DNA of 64,000 nt from Gracilibacillus orientalis (GCF_900114645.1 NZ_FOTR01000004.1:248001-312000); one strand, 5' to 3'. Positions 1-8,056 are shown, numbered from the stretch's first letter. Notes: generated by a model not told the origin, from the letters alone. A program made the numbers and translations.

Positions 1-617
1 TGATTATTACGACGATTTTTTCATCAATGGATTATAATGCAACATTTTCTTATGCCGTTGATGAAGAAGAAATGACGTTGGAATATCAGTTGCCAGCATG
101 GTTTGGGCCAGAGAACGGGGAACTGGTAACAGACGATAAGATGGATGCTGTTTTTACTACACCAGGATGGATGCATGGTGCAGAAGCGCCTCGTAAATTG
201 AATACACTAGTATGGTCTTTAACTGCTGGTTTATTATTATATTTGATCTTGAGAATCAGTTTAAGAAAAAGAATAGCTGCGGCCATCCAACCTTTACTTA
301 AAAAAGCAAACCCCGAATTATTGGATGAAGCTTGTTACCGAGCAGTTGCCATTGGATTTCCAGTATTCACCTTAGGCGGATTAATTTTTGCAGCGATTTG
401 GGCACAAGAAGCATGGAACAGATACTGGGGTTGGGATCCAAAAGAAGTATGGGCACTTATTACTTTCTTTTTCTATGCTATTTTCTTACACCTTCGTTTA
501 TCACGAGGGTGGCATGGTGAGAAATCAGCATGGTTAGCTGCGATTGGATTTGCTATCATTATGTTTAATCTGATAGTTGTTAACCTAGTATTAGCCGGTT
601 TACATTCGTATGCATAA
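1..617 (+). CDS. resC: Cytochrome c biogenesis protein ResC (CcsA/CcsB family), C-terminal part
   Basis: The frame is open from the first bases of the window, so the N-terminus lies upstream and the ATG at 27 is internal. ResC works with ResB in the membrane, handing heme to apocytochromes c on the outer face (system II). The visible part has several membrane helices and the tryptophan-rich [11 protein letters not shown] segment at about 426-458, the WWD heme-handling signature of this family. The C-terminal helix pair ends in HSYA. resD follows about 80 bp later, as in the B. subtilis res locus. The QcrC c-type cytochrome at 41908 is a likely client. Identification is confident; only the 5' part is missing. 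Confidence 0.93.
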   Translation, partial: IITTIFSSMDYNATFSYAVDEEEMTLEYQLPAWFGPENGELVTDDKMDAVFTTPGWMHGAEAPRKLNTLVWSLTAGLLLYLILRISLRKRIAAAIQPLLKKANPELLDEACYRAVAIGFPVFTLGGLIFAAIWAQEAWNRYWGWDPKEVWALITFFFYAIFLHLRLSRGWHGEKSAWLAAIGFAIIMFNLIVVNLVLAGLHSYA

Positions 618-630
618 AAGTATTTGCTGA

Positions 631-664
631 AAGTACAAGTGATATTTGTCTCTTGTGCTTTTTG
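631..664 (+). terminator. Weak terminator or attenuator hairpin between resC and resD
   Basis: AAGTACAAG at 631-639 pairs with CTTGTGCTT at 652-660 (one G-U pair), and TTT follows. The short stem and T-run suggest partial termination, leaving resD partly independent of resABC. Confidence 0.45.
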
Positions 665-697
665 CCTATATACTATGAAGAGATAGGGGGGAGAATG

Positions 698-1417
698 ATG
701 GAACAGGAAACGAAGAAAATTCTTGTTGTGGATGATGAAGATAGAATTCGCCGTCTATTAAAAATGTATCTTGAACGTGAAGGTTTTGAGATCGATGAAG
801 CGGAAGACGGAGAACAAGCCCTAAAGTTAGCTTTGACTGAAGATTACGAAGTGATTTTACTGGATCTTATGATGCCTGGGAAAGATGGCTTAGAGGTATG
901 TAAAGAACTGAGAACCAAAAAGACGACACCCGTTATTATGCTCACAGCTAAAGGTGAAGAGTTAAGTCGAATTCATGGCTTTGAAGCCGGGACTGATGAT
1001 TACATTGTGAAACCATTTAGTCCACGTGAAGTGGTGTTAAGGGTCAAAGCATTATTGAGAAGATCCACTAGTTCTAATGCTATAAATACATCAAACCGGT
1101 CGAAAGATTTGATTGAATTTCCACACCTCTTAATTGATAATGATGCACATCGTGTTCTAGCAGATAATAAGGAAGTTAATTTAACACCAAAAGAATACGA
1201 GCTGCTTTTATTTCTAACTAAAACACCTGATAAAGTTTTTGAAAGGGAAGAATTACTTAAAGAGGTATGGAAATATGAGTTTTTTGGTGATTTACGAACA
1301 GTGGATACGCATGTGAAACGGTTAAGAGAAAAACTAAGTAAGGTTTCAACAGATGCGGCGAAAATGATCGTAACGGTATGGGGTGTCGGATATAAATTTG
1401 AAGTAACACAAAACTAA
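698..1417 (+). CDS. resD: Response regulator ResD (OmpR/PhoB family)
   Basis: Two-component response regulator that controls aerobic/anaerobic respiration and cytochrome biogenesis genes. The receiver domain is at residues 7-120, with the acidic pocket VDDED and phospho-acceptor Asp56 in ILLDLMMP. A winged-helix DNA-binding domain follows at about 140-236, with RTVDTHVKRLREKL in the recognition region. The start at 698 follows AGGGGGGAG at 685-693 and gives 239 aa. An ATG at 695 is possible, and the open frame back to 653 has no ribosome site. The cognate kinase ResE normally follows directly, but here a cobalamin riboswitch does, so the phosphodonor must be encoded elsewhere or replaced. Confidence 0.95.
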   Translation: MEQETKKILVVDDEDRIRRLLKMYLEREGFEIDEAEDGEQALKLALTEDYEVILLDLMMPGKDGLEVCKELRTKKTTPVIMLTAKGEELSRIHGFEAGTDDYIVKPFSPREVVLRVKALLRRSTSSNAINTSNRSKDLIEFPHLLIDNDAHRVLADNKEVNLTPKEYELLLFLTKTPDKVFEREELLKEVWKYEFFGDLRTVDTHVKRLREKLSKVSTDAAKMIVTVWGVGYKFEVTQN

Positions 1418-1429
1418 TAGAATATTGAT

Positions 1430-1590
1430 TGTTTAGTGGTGTAATGCTTAATAGGGAATTTGGTGTAAATCCAGAACTGTCCTCGCAACTGTAAGTGTAA
1501 CGAAATAGCTAATATGTCACTGTACGGTAAATTTATGTATGGGAAGACGCTAGAGTAGAACAATACACATAGTCAGGAGACCTGCCATTA
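1430..1590 (+). promoter_or_regulatory. Cobalamin (B12/AdoCbl) riboswitch aptamer
   Basis: The conserved cobalamin-riboswitch blocks occur in order: AGGGAATTTGGTGTAAATCC (1453-1472), the CTGTCCTCGCAACTGTAAG region (1477-1495), GTCAC (1516-1520), GGGAAGACGC (1541-1550) and AGTCAGGAGACCTGCC (1571-1586), the B12 box. The leader precedes a DUF4430 lipoprotein and an ECF S-component, which fits control of corrinoid uptake. The exact 5' edge of P1 is uncertain. Confidence 0.95.
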
Positions 1591-1600
1591 AACATCTATT

Positions 1601-1689
1601 CATGCTTCGAGGAATTAAGCATGTGGAGTGTAGTATCATATACATACTTTAACATAGCTTTTATCCTCAACGATTATAAAATTGAGGAG
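1601..1689 (+). promoter_or_regulatory. Riboswitch expression platform: P13-like kissing hairpin and Shine-Dalgarno sequestor
   Basis: CATGCTT (1601-1607) and AAGCATG (1617-1623) form a hairpin. Its loop contains CGAGGA (1608-1613), complementary to TCCTCG (1480-1485) in aptamer loop 5, as expected for the L5-L13 kissing contact. Downstream, TCCTCAA (1664-1670) can pair with TTGAGGA (1682-1688), which holds the ribosome site of the lipoprotein gene. No T-run is present, so control looks translational. The same TCCTC could alternatively pair with the hairpin loop. Confidence 0.7.
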
Positions 1690-1698
1690 AATGAAAAT

Positions 1699-2073
1699 AT
1701 GAAACATATGAAACAATTAATTATTATTACTATTTTAGCGATAGTAATGACTGCTTGTGGAAATTCAACTACATCGGATGAGGAAGTATCCATCTCATTA
1801 ACTATTACGGATCAAACATCCGATACAACGATCAGCGATGAAGATTTTACTGTACAATCGGGAACAACTTTACAAACTATCTTAGAAGACAATTATGAAG
1901 TGGAAGTATCTGATGATGGCTTTCTTACTGCCATAGAAGATTATCAACAGGACACTGAAGAGAACATCTTCTGGACATATGAAGCAAATGGTGAAATAGT
2001 AAATGAGGGAATTGCAGATTATCAAGTAGAGGATGAAGATCATATTACATTTGATCTTCACGAAGTAGAGTGA
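1699..2073 (+). CDS. DUF4430 (transcobalamin-like) lipoprotein, probable corrinoid-binding
   Basis: Small predicted lipoprotein of 124 aa. A hydrophobic signal ends in VMTAC with the lipidated Cys at residue 20. The mature part matches the DUF4430 pattern: a TVQSGTTLQTIL start, a GFLTAIEDY core, an FWTYEANGE strand pair and a final YQVEDEDHITF. This domain resembles the C-terminal domain of transcobalamin. The start at 1699 has GAGGAG at 1684-1689; the open frame from 1621 runs through the riboswitch platform and is not used. Behind a B12 riboswitch and before an ECF S-component, it likely captures corrinoids outside the membrane. The ligand is inferred from context. Confidence 0.82.
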   Translation: MKHMKQLIIITILAIVMTACGNSTTSDEEVSISLTITDQTSDTTISDEDFTVQSGTTLQTILEDNYEVEVSDDGFLTAIEDYQQDTEENIFWTYEANGEIVNEGIADYQVEDEDHITFDLHEVE

Positions 2074-2077
2074 TACG

Positions 2078-2572
2078 TTGAACACCTATAAACTAACACT
2101 TATATCATTATTAGCAGCTGTTTGTGTTATAGGAAGAATCACTTTTCAATTTATACCAAATATACAACCTGTAACTGCAATTATCATTATTACCGGTGCT
2201 ATGCTAGGTGTTTTACCAGCTATATGTATTGCCGTCATCACGACATACATTACAAATCTCTTTTTAGGTATGGGAATTTGGACTATTTGGCAAATGACGG
2301 GATGGGCAGTAATAGGACTTACTGCTGGAATTATAGGCAAATATACTAGACAAAAGCAAATGTTACTATTAACTATTTTTTCATTTTTTGCAGCATTTAT
2401 TTATGGGTTGATTGTTAATCTGGGTACATTTACATTTTCTGGAAATTTCGTCGTGTATTATCTAGCCGGCATCACATTTGATATTGCGCATGCCATAGGG
2501 AATGTTGTTTTTATGATCCTTTTATATCCAGTATTAGTTAGAGTATTCCGGCATACTCAACGATTATTTTGA
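2078..2572 (+). CDS. ECF transporter S-component, probably for cobalamin or a corrinoid
   Basis: Integral membrane protein of 164 aa with about five or six helices, of the size and helix pattern of energy-coupling-factor substrate-binding subunits. N-terminal LISLLAAVCVIGRI and the MLGVLPAICIAVITTYITNLF segment are typical. It would pair with the shared EcfA/EcfA'/EcfT module, which is not in this window. It starts with TTG four bases after the lipoprotein stop, without a strong ribosome site, so translation is probably coupled. The upstream B12 riboswitch is the only evidence for substrate. A terminator follows. Confidence 0.75.
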   Translation: MNTYKLTLISLLAAVCVIGRITFQFIPNIQPVTAIIIITGAMLGVLPAICIAVITTYITNLFLGMGIWTIWQMTGWAVIGLTAGIIGKYTRQKQMLLLTIFSFFAAFIYGLIVNLGTFTFSGNFVVYYLAGITFDIAHAIGNVVFMILLYPVLVRVFRHTQRLF

Positions 2573-2580
2573 TAAATTAC

Positions 2581-2616
2581 TACCACAGTATTGATTACTG
2601 TGGTATTTTAGTTTTG
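2581..2616 (+). terminator. Rho-independent terminator after the corrinoid uptake pair
   Basis: TACCACAGTA (2581-2590) and TACTGTGGTA (2596-2605) form a perfect 10-bp stem with loop TTGAT, followed by a T-rich stretch. Confidence 0.9.
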
Positions 2617-2638
2617 TATACATAATTTCAAACTGATT

Positions 2639-2664
2639 TGTAACGTTTTGATAAAAATTTCGAC
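2639..2664 (+). promoter_or_regulatory. ECF sigma-X-type promoter (autoregulatory)
   Basis: TGTAAC at 2639-2644 and CGAC at 2661-2664 are 16 bp apart, directly upstream of sigX. This closely matches the known SigX consensus (TGTAAC, about 17 bp, CGAC) and predicts autoregulation of sigX-rsiX. Confidence 0.75.
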
Positions 2665-2692
2665 AAATAGTATAAGGTGAGGGGGTCTTGAG

Positions 2693-3238
2693 ATGAAGAC
2701 CACTTTTGAGGAACTATATTACAAATATCATCAGGATTTATTTCAATTTATATTTTATATGATAAAGGATAAACAACAAACAGAAGATATCGTTCAAGAA
2801 GTCTATATAAAGGTATTAAGTTCGTATCAGAATTTTAAAGGTGAAAGTTCGGAAAAGACGTGGCTTTTTTCGATCGCAAGACATGTAACGTTTGATTATT
2901 TTCGGAAATTAAAAAGAAAAAGAACTAAATTCTTAGAATTTTTTAATTGGGGTGAAGAAGGAGAGCAACTTAAATCTGATTATCAAGAGCCAGAAGAATA
3001 TGTTATGTTAGATGACCAAATGAAACAGATATATCAATGTATGGAGTATTGCACCAATGATCAAAAACAAGTCATTATTTTACGTTTTATGCAAGACTTT
3101 AATATAAATGATACGGCAGAAATCTTAGATTGGTCGACCAGCAAAGTAAAAACTACTCAGCATCGTGCGCTAAAAGCCCTGCAACAATGTATGATGACCT
3201 CGTATAGAGAGGAGGAAGGCTATCATGAAGAATCATAA
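2693..3238 (+). CDS. sigX: ECF RNA polymerase sigma factor SigX
   Basis: Extracytoplasmic-function sigma factor of 181 aa that directs cell-envelope genes. Region 2 runs from about residue 8 to 75 (DLFQFIFYMI, DIVQEVYIKVL, FSIARHVTFDYFRKLKRKR). Region 4 is at about 115-170, with a helix-turn-helix around INDTAEILDWSTSKVKTTQHRALKAL. It starts after AAGGTGAGGGGG. It overlaps the anti-sigma gene by 14 bp, and the SigX-type promoter upstream supports the specific assignment. The locus sits two genes downstream of resD, as in B. subtilis (there after resE). Confidence 0.9.
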   Translation: MKTTFEELYYKYHQDLFQFIFYMIKDKQQTEDIVQEVYIKVLSSYQNFKGESSEKTWLFSIARHVTFDYFRKLKRKRTKFLEFFNWGEEGEQLKSDYQEPEEYVMLDDQMKQIYQCMEYCTNDQKQVIILRFMQDFNINDTAEILDWSTSKVKTTQHRALKALQQCMMTSYREEEGYHEES

Positions 3239-4379
3239 ACCAAATGAAGAACAGCTAAAAGAACAACTACGAAAATTACCTAAAATGGAAGATAAACGTT
3301 CTAAAGAAGAGATTTATAAACAAATTGAATTAAAAATATATCCAGATGAGGAAGCTACTCGGAAGAAACGGTCCTTTGTTTGGATTCCGATGATTGCTAC
3401 TGTTTGTGCAGCATTGTTAATTTTCGTAATTATACAGGGGCAAGATTTTTCGAAGAATTATGATCAATCAACTTCCGAACTGGCAGATGAATCAAGTATG
3501 GATTCTTCAGAAAAATTTGATAATAGTAATGATGAAATAGCTACTTCAGAAGAAGCTGATGTAATGGAAGAAGCAGAAAGTTTTAATGAAAACGAAATGC
3601 ATGACACTGCATATCGTTATCTACTTGATACGGATGATACGCAATCCGCCAGTTATATGGCATTTTTGACAGAACAAGCACAACACATTGTTCCTGTTAC
3701 CATTTTGAACAATAATTTTTCTTATAGTCATATTAGCGAGTATATCAATTTAGAAGAAAATGGCTTGTACGATATCGGTATTAGTGATATGCATTTTGAA
3801 AGAGATGATAAACAGGTACGTGCAACATTCACAGATTCCTTTGAATTGCAGCAAAGCGGAAGTAATAGTAGCAATTTTGATAAGATAATAACGTTTATGT
3901 TTCAACCATTAGGGGTTGAGGAGATTCAGTTTGAGAATCGCGATCCAATTTTAAATGAAGTAGATATGAGCAATAATCTTTATCCACTAAGCCCAATAGA
4001 ACAAGTACCTTATAAAATATATCAATATAATACTGGTTTAGATTGGTTTGCTGCAAAAAACGATGGTACATTTAAGACATTAACTGTTGCCTTAGAAGAA
4101 ATGAAAATAGCTGAACCTGAATTCAATGTGAGGCCTTCTATACCTGAAGATACGGTGATTGATACAAAGGATCAGACTGCTGACCAAGTATTTGTTTCAC
4201 TGTCATCTGACCAAATTGGAGAAAATCAAAGTACCGTTCAAATGATTGAAGCGATATTAGCTACTGCATCTACTTATGGATATCAGGAAGTGCTTTTTAG
4301 TATCGGTATGGATCAAATTGGTAAATATGATTTATCTCAACCAATTCAAACAACCGATCAAATTAATGTTATTCAATGA
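3225..4379 (+). CDS. rsiX: Anti-sigma-X factor RsiX
   Basis: Membrane anti-sigma factor of 384 aa. The cytoplasmic N-terminal 50 residues, rich in K/E, should bind SigX. One membrane helix spans about residues 51-70. A long outer domain begins with an acidic Ser/Glu/Asp-rich linker (about 75-125) and then a folded region. It overlaps sigX by 14 bp, so the pair is translationally coupled. Sequence conservation of RsiX proteins is low; the call rests on topology and operon position. No terminator is obvious after it; the next 600 bp are a non-coding repeat islet. Confidence 0.85.
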   Translation: MKNHKPNEEQLKEQLRKLPKMEDKRSKEEIYKQIELKIYPDEEATRKKRSFVWIPMIATVCAALLIFVIIQGQDFSKNYDQSTSELADESSMDSSEKFDNSNDEIATSEEADVMEEAESFNENEMHDTAYRYLLDTDDTQSASYMAFLTEQAQHIVPVTILNNNFSYSHISEYINLEENGLYDIGISDMHFERDDKQVRATFTDSFELQQSGSNSSNFDKIITFMFQPLGVEEIQFENRDPILNEVDMSNNLYPLSPIEQVPYKIYQYNTGLDWFAAKNDGTFKTLTVALEEMKIAEPEFNVRPSIPEDTVIDTKDQTADQVFVSLSSDQIGENQSTVQMIEAILATASTYGYQEVLFSIGMDQIGKYDLSQPIQTTDQINVIQ

Positions 4380-4582
4380 AGTAATAAAGGATACTTTCCA
4401 GAACCGAGCGCCTATTAAAGACTGTAAAAAGCTACCGAAAATAACCGATCTGACCCCTTATTCGCACTAGATATAAACTGTGAAGTAATGAAAGTTTTGT
4501 TTGTTCTAAGTAGTGCAGTAATTAGATGTGCGGTAATCTAAGACATAATTTTGAAATATATCGTGATGATAACTACCACTCC

Positions 4583-4700
4583 GGCTGCCCGCTTCCCTTT
4601 CCGTGGGGTTTTCCCTTCAGCTAACTTTTTCGAGTAAAAACCGCTCGTAAAAGTGGATCTTCAGGTCAAACAGGTCCCACAGGAGTGGAAGTGGGCGGCC
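4583..4700 (-). repeat. Palindromic repeat unit A2 (diverged)
   Basis: Reverse-oriented unit homologous to 59399-59511. Shared blocks are CTTTCCGTGGG, CTTCAGCTAACTT, AAGTGGATCTTCAG and TCCCACAGGAGT. Its ends (GGCTGCCCGCTTCC and GGAAGTGGGCGGCC) differ from the other copies but still pair with each other. An apical stem at 4624-4634 and 4644-4654 pairs at 10 of 11 positions. Confidence 0.7.
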
Positions 4701-4883
4701 TTCGTTAAGATATGCTCCACAACACTAATCCGAAATCAATCAGTCGATTTCTCCCACATTTGTAGCATAAGAGGGTACGGCTATGCTAAGAGGCATTCAC
4801 AACCGATTAGCACTGTAATAAAACAGAAAAGTTTAGTTCCATGAGTTCATTTCTTTCTATAATCAGAGAACAAAAATAGCGCA

Positions 4884-4997
4884 GGCAGAATACGGAGACT
4901 CCTATGGGAACAGCACGAGCCGAAGACCCCGCAGGAAAGCGACTTTTGCTTTCCGAGGAGGCTAAGGCCGTGCCCATGGAAAGCGCAGTGTTCTGCC
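4884..4997 (+). repeat. Palindromic repeat unit A1 (114 nt)
   Basis: Bounded by GGCAGAATAC and GTGTTCTGCC. The apical hairpin GGAAAGC/GCTTTCC is at positions 51-57 and 65-71 of the unit. By eye it differs from 59944-60057 at 14 of 114 positions with no gap, and three pairs of differences are compensatory. Confidence 0.8.
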
Positions 4998-5115
4998 GGA
5001 GCGAATGGATATCACTCACCTCTAGCAAATCTATAAAAGTATTACTTCGCAGTTTATGTTTTTTGTGAACGTTTTGTCCTTTTAGAAAAAATAAAGAATA
5101 GGGTAGTAACACTCC

Positions 5116-5337
5116 CTATTCTTTCTGATATATTTTTACTGATTCTGTGGGACAGCTTTCGTGTGCATCTAAAAGATCTTCTTCTACATCAGATGGTACT
5201 ATTGTCTCTCCTTTATTATTATCGAGATGGCTGTATGCTACTCCTTCGTCGTCATAATCGAATAAATCAGGAGCGATTGCACCACATACCCCGCATGCAA
5301 TACATGTTTCTTTATCTATCCACGTATAATATGGCAT
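5116..5337 (-). CDS. fer: [4Fe-4S] ferredoxin
   Basis: Small acidic ferredoxin of 73 aa, a soluble low-potential electron carrier. The cluster ligands are visible as CIACGVC at residues 12-18 and a distal Cys in ESCPTES (about residue 62), the single-cluster bacillus pattern. The ATG at 5337 is preceded on the minus strand by AAGGAAG. It is divergent from ypbB, as in B. subtilis, and its 3' end abuts the repeat islet. No clear terminator is visible between them. Confidence 0.93.
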   Translation of the reverse strand: MPYYTWIDKETCIACGVCGAIAPDLFDYDDEGVAYSHLDNNKGETIVPSDVEEDLLDAHESCPTESVKIYQKE

Positions 5338-5469
5338 TAATCGCCACTTCCTTTTCTTTCTTATATTCTAGCTATTAGATTATCAAATACTTTAGTAAGT
5401 TACAATGATGTTGTATTCAAATCTCACAATAATTGTTAAAATATATATAGCTTAAATTGAGGTGTTCAC

Positions 5470-6543
5470 ATGTTTGAATGTATTTTATTAGATAGTATCA
5501 TGAAGATAAATGGTGAACGAACAGTATATAATATATTTCACTTGTTATCGGCGAAGAAATCTACTCAAACGATACAAGACAGTAATTTATTTGGTTTAAC
5601 CAACTATTTTGGGGTATATAAACCATTATCGAGACAAGCATTTAATAAGGAAATCCGACGATTAAATCATAATCAATTTATTACGTTGAATATTGATCAA
5701 CAAACCGTACATATTACTGATAAAGGGCATAATTATTTTAATCAGATCAAAGAAGAACATAAGCATTTTTTTCACCTGAACGGTGCAGAATTTCATCAAA
5801 CGGCAGATCAATTTTCAAAACATTTGCTACTATTTATTCAAACCTTGACTCATTTACATCAGAAAAACCAACGATTTATACCGATTATCGAGGATATTGA
5901 AACCCAACAGTTTGTTAAAAAAGTATGGAACAAACAACAACAACTGGGTACCGAAAAAATATTGAAATCTATTTATCAAGATTTAACCATTATATTAGAG
6001 ACTTTCCCAGACTCTCATGCAGGAGCTTTTGTTGATAGTTTAACCTCAGTAAAAAAAGTAGGACTTAGTAGATATCAGATTGCTAAGAAATATAATATTA
6101 CAAGTCACAATGTATATTTTTCTTTCATGAACATTATTCACGCTATATGTAAAGCAATCGAGACGAACCAAAGTCTAACATTTCTTCCACAATTATATCC
6201 TGTTCATAAAAATCAGATGTTATTAAGTGATTCGGCAAATCAGACGTTCTATTATTTACAACAAGGACTATCGATTGACGAAATTGCCAATGTCCGCACC
6301 TTACGAGTAAACACCATAAAAGATCACATTGTCGAACTCGCATATATTTACAAGACACTGAATTGGACAGGATATATGACAGAACAACAGTATCTATTGG
6401 TTAAAGATACACTAGCAAAATTGCAATCAAAAAAATTAAAGGATATTAAGAGCGAGTTGCCAGAATCAATTAGTTATTTTCAAATTAAACTGGTGATAGC
6501 CTTAGGCGGGCGAGAGAATTTGGGGGAAAATCACTATGTCTGA
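5470..6543 (+). CDS. ypbB: YpbB-like helix-turn-helix protein
   Basis: Cytoplasmic protein of 357 aa encoded just before recQ and overlapping it by 8 bp. The C-terminal part (about residues 265-340) is a helix-turn-helix of the type often fused to the C-terminus of RecQ, with GLSIDEIANVRTLRVNTIKDH as its core (about 272-292). The N-terminal and middle parts are helical and unrecognised. GAGGTG lies before the ATG. The split arrangement, with the HTH protein and a RecQ lacking a C-terminal HTH/HRDC domain, suggests that the two proteins act together. Molecular role unknown. Confidence 0.85.
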   Translation: MFECILLDSIMKINGERTVYNIFHLLSAKKSTQTIQDSNLFGLTNYFGVYKPLSRQAFNKEIRRLNHNQFITLNIDQQTVHITDKGHNYFNQIKEEHKHFFHLNGAEFHQTADQFSKHLLLFIQTLTHLHQKNQRFIPIIEDIETQQFVKKVWNKQQQLGTEKILKSIYQDLTIILETFPDSHAGAFVDSLTSVKKVGLSRYQIAKKYNITSHNVYFSFMNIIHAICKAIETNQSLTFLPQLYPVHKNQMLLSDSANQTFYYLQQGLSIDEIANVRTLRVNTIKDHIVELAYIYKTLNWTGYMTEQQYLLVKDTLAKLQSKKLKDIKSELPESISYFQIKLVIALGGRENLGENHYV

Positions 6544-8056
6544 ATCACAATTAGAACAGAATTTACAAGCCAATTTTGGTTTTTCGACTTTCCGACCAGG
6601 ACAGAAAGATATCATAGAGGCAGTTCTAAATAAACGGAATGTCTTTGCAGTCCTGCCAACCGGAACAGGGAAATCTCTTTGCTATCAGTTACCAGCTATG
6701 ATGTTATCCGGAACTGTAATTGTTGTATCTCCTTTACTATCATTAATGACTGATCAGGTTAAACAGCTAAAGGCCACCGGATTTAAAAAGGTAGCTGCAC
6801 TAAATAGCATGCTGTCATATCAAGAAAGAGAAATGCTATTACAACAAATTGACTCCTATAAATTACTATATTTGTCACCGGAAATGCTTCAGAGTAAGCG
6901 AATTATATCGAGAATTAAACCCCTTAAGATTAGCTTATTTGTAGTCGATGAAGCGCATTGTATATCTCAATGGGGCCATGAGTTTCGACCAGACTATCTA
7001 AGAATAAAGCAAACTCATCAATTATTACATAAACCACCGTTATTAGCACTGACGGCAACAGCAACACCTGATGTCCAACAAGATATTATACAAGCATTAC
7101 AAGTACCTGATGTAGACAAATTCATCTACCCAATGGATAAGCCTAATATCTCCTTGGTAGTGGAACAGGTAAATCATGTGAAAGAAAAAGAAGATAAACT
7201 TGTAGAGATAATCCAGCATTATCCTGTTCCTACTTTAATTTATTTTTCTAGTAGAGATGAAGCGGCTAGAGTAGCATCATTATTACAAGCGAAAGTACTT
7301 GACCGAAATATCGCTTATTATCACGGTGGCTTAGATAATCAAGATCGATTGTTGATTCAACAACAATTTATGAACCACCAATTAGATGTAATTTGTTGTA
7401 CAAATGCTTTTGGGATGGGCATTAATAAAAAAGATATCCAATTAGTGATTCATTATCATTTTCCATCTCAAATCGAATCATTTATACAGGAAATAGGTAG
7501 AGCAGGGAGAAATGGCCAGGAATCCGTTAGTGTAACACTTTATCATGAGTATGATCGTATCATTCCGCAACGTTTACTTGATACAGAATTACCTGACATT
7601 GTAGTTGTTAAGCAAATGTTACGACAGATTTACAACAGTGATGTATCTTATGAAGATGTAAAAGACGAATTTATCTTGAAAGTAAATGGTATGGAACCTC
7701 ATTGGCGATTTTTCCGGTATCAATTAGAAAAACTTAAGATAATAGAACATGAACAATTTAATATAACAAAAATTTCGTATCAGGATGCGGTTATTGCATT
7801 ACAAAAAACAATAGAAAAACGCTATCAATACAAATATAATAAATTAAATGAAATGTTACAATGGCTTCATACGAAAGGGTGCAGAAGAAAAGAGCTGTTT
7901 ACACATTTCCAGGAGCATATTCAAGAACCAACGAATATGTGTTGTGATTATTGTGATTTTCAATGGGAGAACTGGCAACCAGTTTTTGAACAAAGTAATG
8001 ATACTAGTCAAAGCTGGCAAATCAGTTTGAAAGAGATATTATATCAAGGAGAATAA
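6536..8056 (+). CDS. recQ: RecQ-family ATP-dependent DNA helicase
   Basis: Superfamily 2 3'-5' DNA helicase of 506 aa acting in recombination and fork repair. The Q-motif region (FGFSTFRPGQ) is at residues 14-23, Walker A TGTGKS at 42-47 and the DEAH box at 138-141, followed by the HCISQWGHEFRPDY aromatic-rich loop. Motif VI is QEIGRAGRNG. A zinc-binding cysteine cluster lies near the C-terminus (GCRRKELFTHF, CCDYC). No HRDC domain follows, unlike E. coli RecQ. It overlaps ypbB and is followed after 1 bp by the CAAX protease gene. Confidence 0.93.
   Translation: MSESQLEQNLQANFGFSTFRPGQKDIIEAVLNKRNVFAVLPTGTGKSLCYQLPAMMLSGTVIVVSPLLSLMTDQVKQLKATGFKKVAALNSMLSYQEREMLLQQIDSYKLLYLSPEMLQSKRIISRIKPLKISLFVVDEAHCISQWGHEFRPDYLRIKQTHQLLHKPPLLALTATATPDVQQDIIQALQVPDVDKFIYPMDKPNISLVVEQVNHVKEKEDKLVEIIQHYPVPTLIYFSSRDEAARVASLLQAKVLDRNIAYYHGGLDNQDRLLIQQQFMNHQLDVICCTNAFGMGINKKDIQLVIHYHFPSQIESFIQEIGRAGRNGQESVSVTLYHEYDRIIPQRLLDTELPDIVVVKQMLRQIYNSDVSYEDVKDEFILKVNGMEPHWRFFRYQLEKLKIIEHEQFNITKISYQDAVIALQKTIEKRYQYKYNKLNEMLQWLHTKGCRRKELFTHFQEHIQEPTNMCCDYCDFQWENWQPVFEQSNDTSQSWQISLKEILYQGE

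Larger units (their letters stand above)
4473..5057 (+). repeat. Composite non-coding repeat islet with 17-bp terminal inverted repeats
   Basis: Gene-free stretch between rsiX and fer. Its ends are inverted copies: ATAAACTGTGAAGTAAT (4473-4489) and ATTACTTCGCAGTTTAT (5041-5057), one mismatch in 17. Inside are a reverse-oriented palindromic unit (4583-4700), a spacer, and a forward unit (4884-4997). The same arrangement appears at 59324-60128. Open frames inside are fortuitous. No transposase is present, so it is MITE-like in form; mobility is inference. Confidence 0.75.

Noticed and set aside
1621-1698. N-terminal extension of the DUF4430 lipoprotein
   Set aside because: It would translate the riboswitch expression platform and remove the signal peptide from the N-terminus; the start at 1699 has a ribosome site.
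4653-4844. Open frame of 63 codons between rsiX and fer
   Set aside because: It lies inside the repeat islet, has no ribosome site, and its sequence is explained by the palindromic unit.
4807-5112. Minus-strand frame of 101 codons
   Set aside because: It runs through the 114-nt repeat and the islet end; similar frames arise wherever the repeat occurs and no family is recognised.
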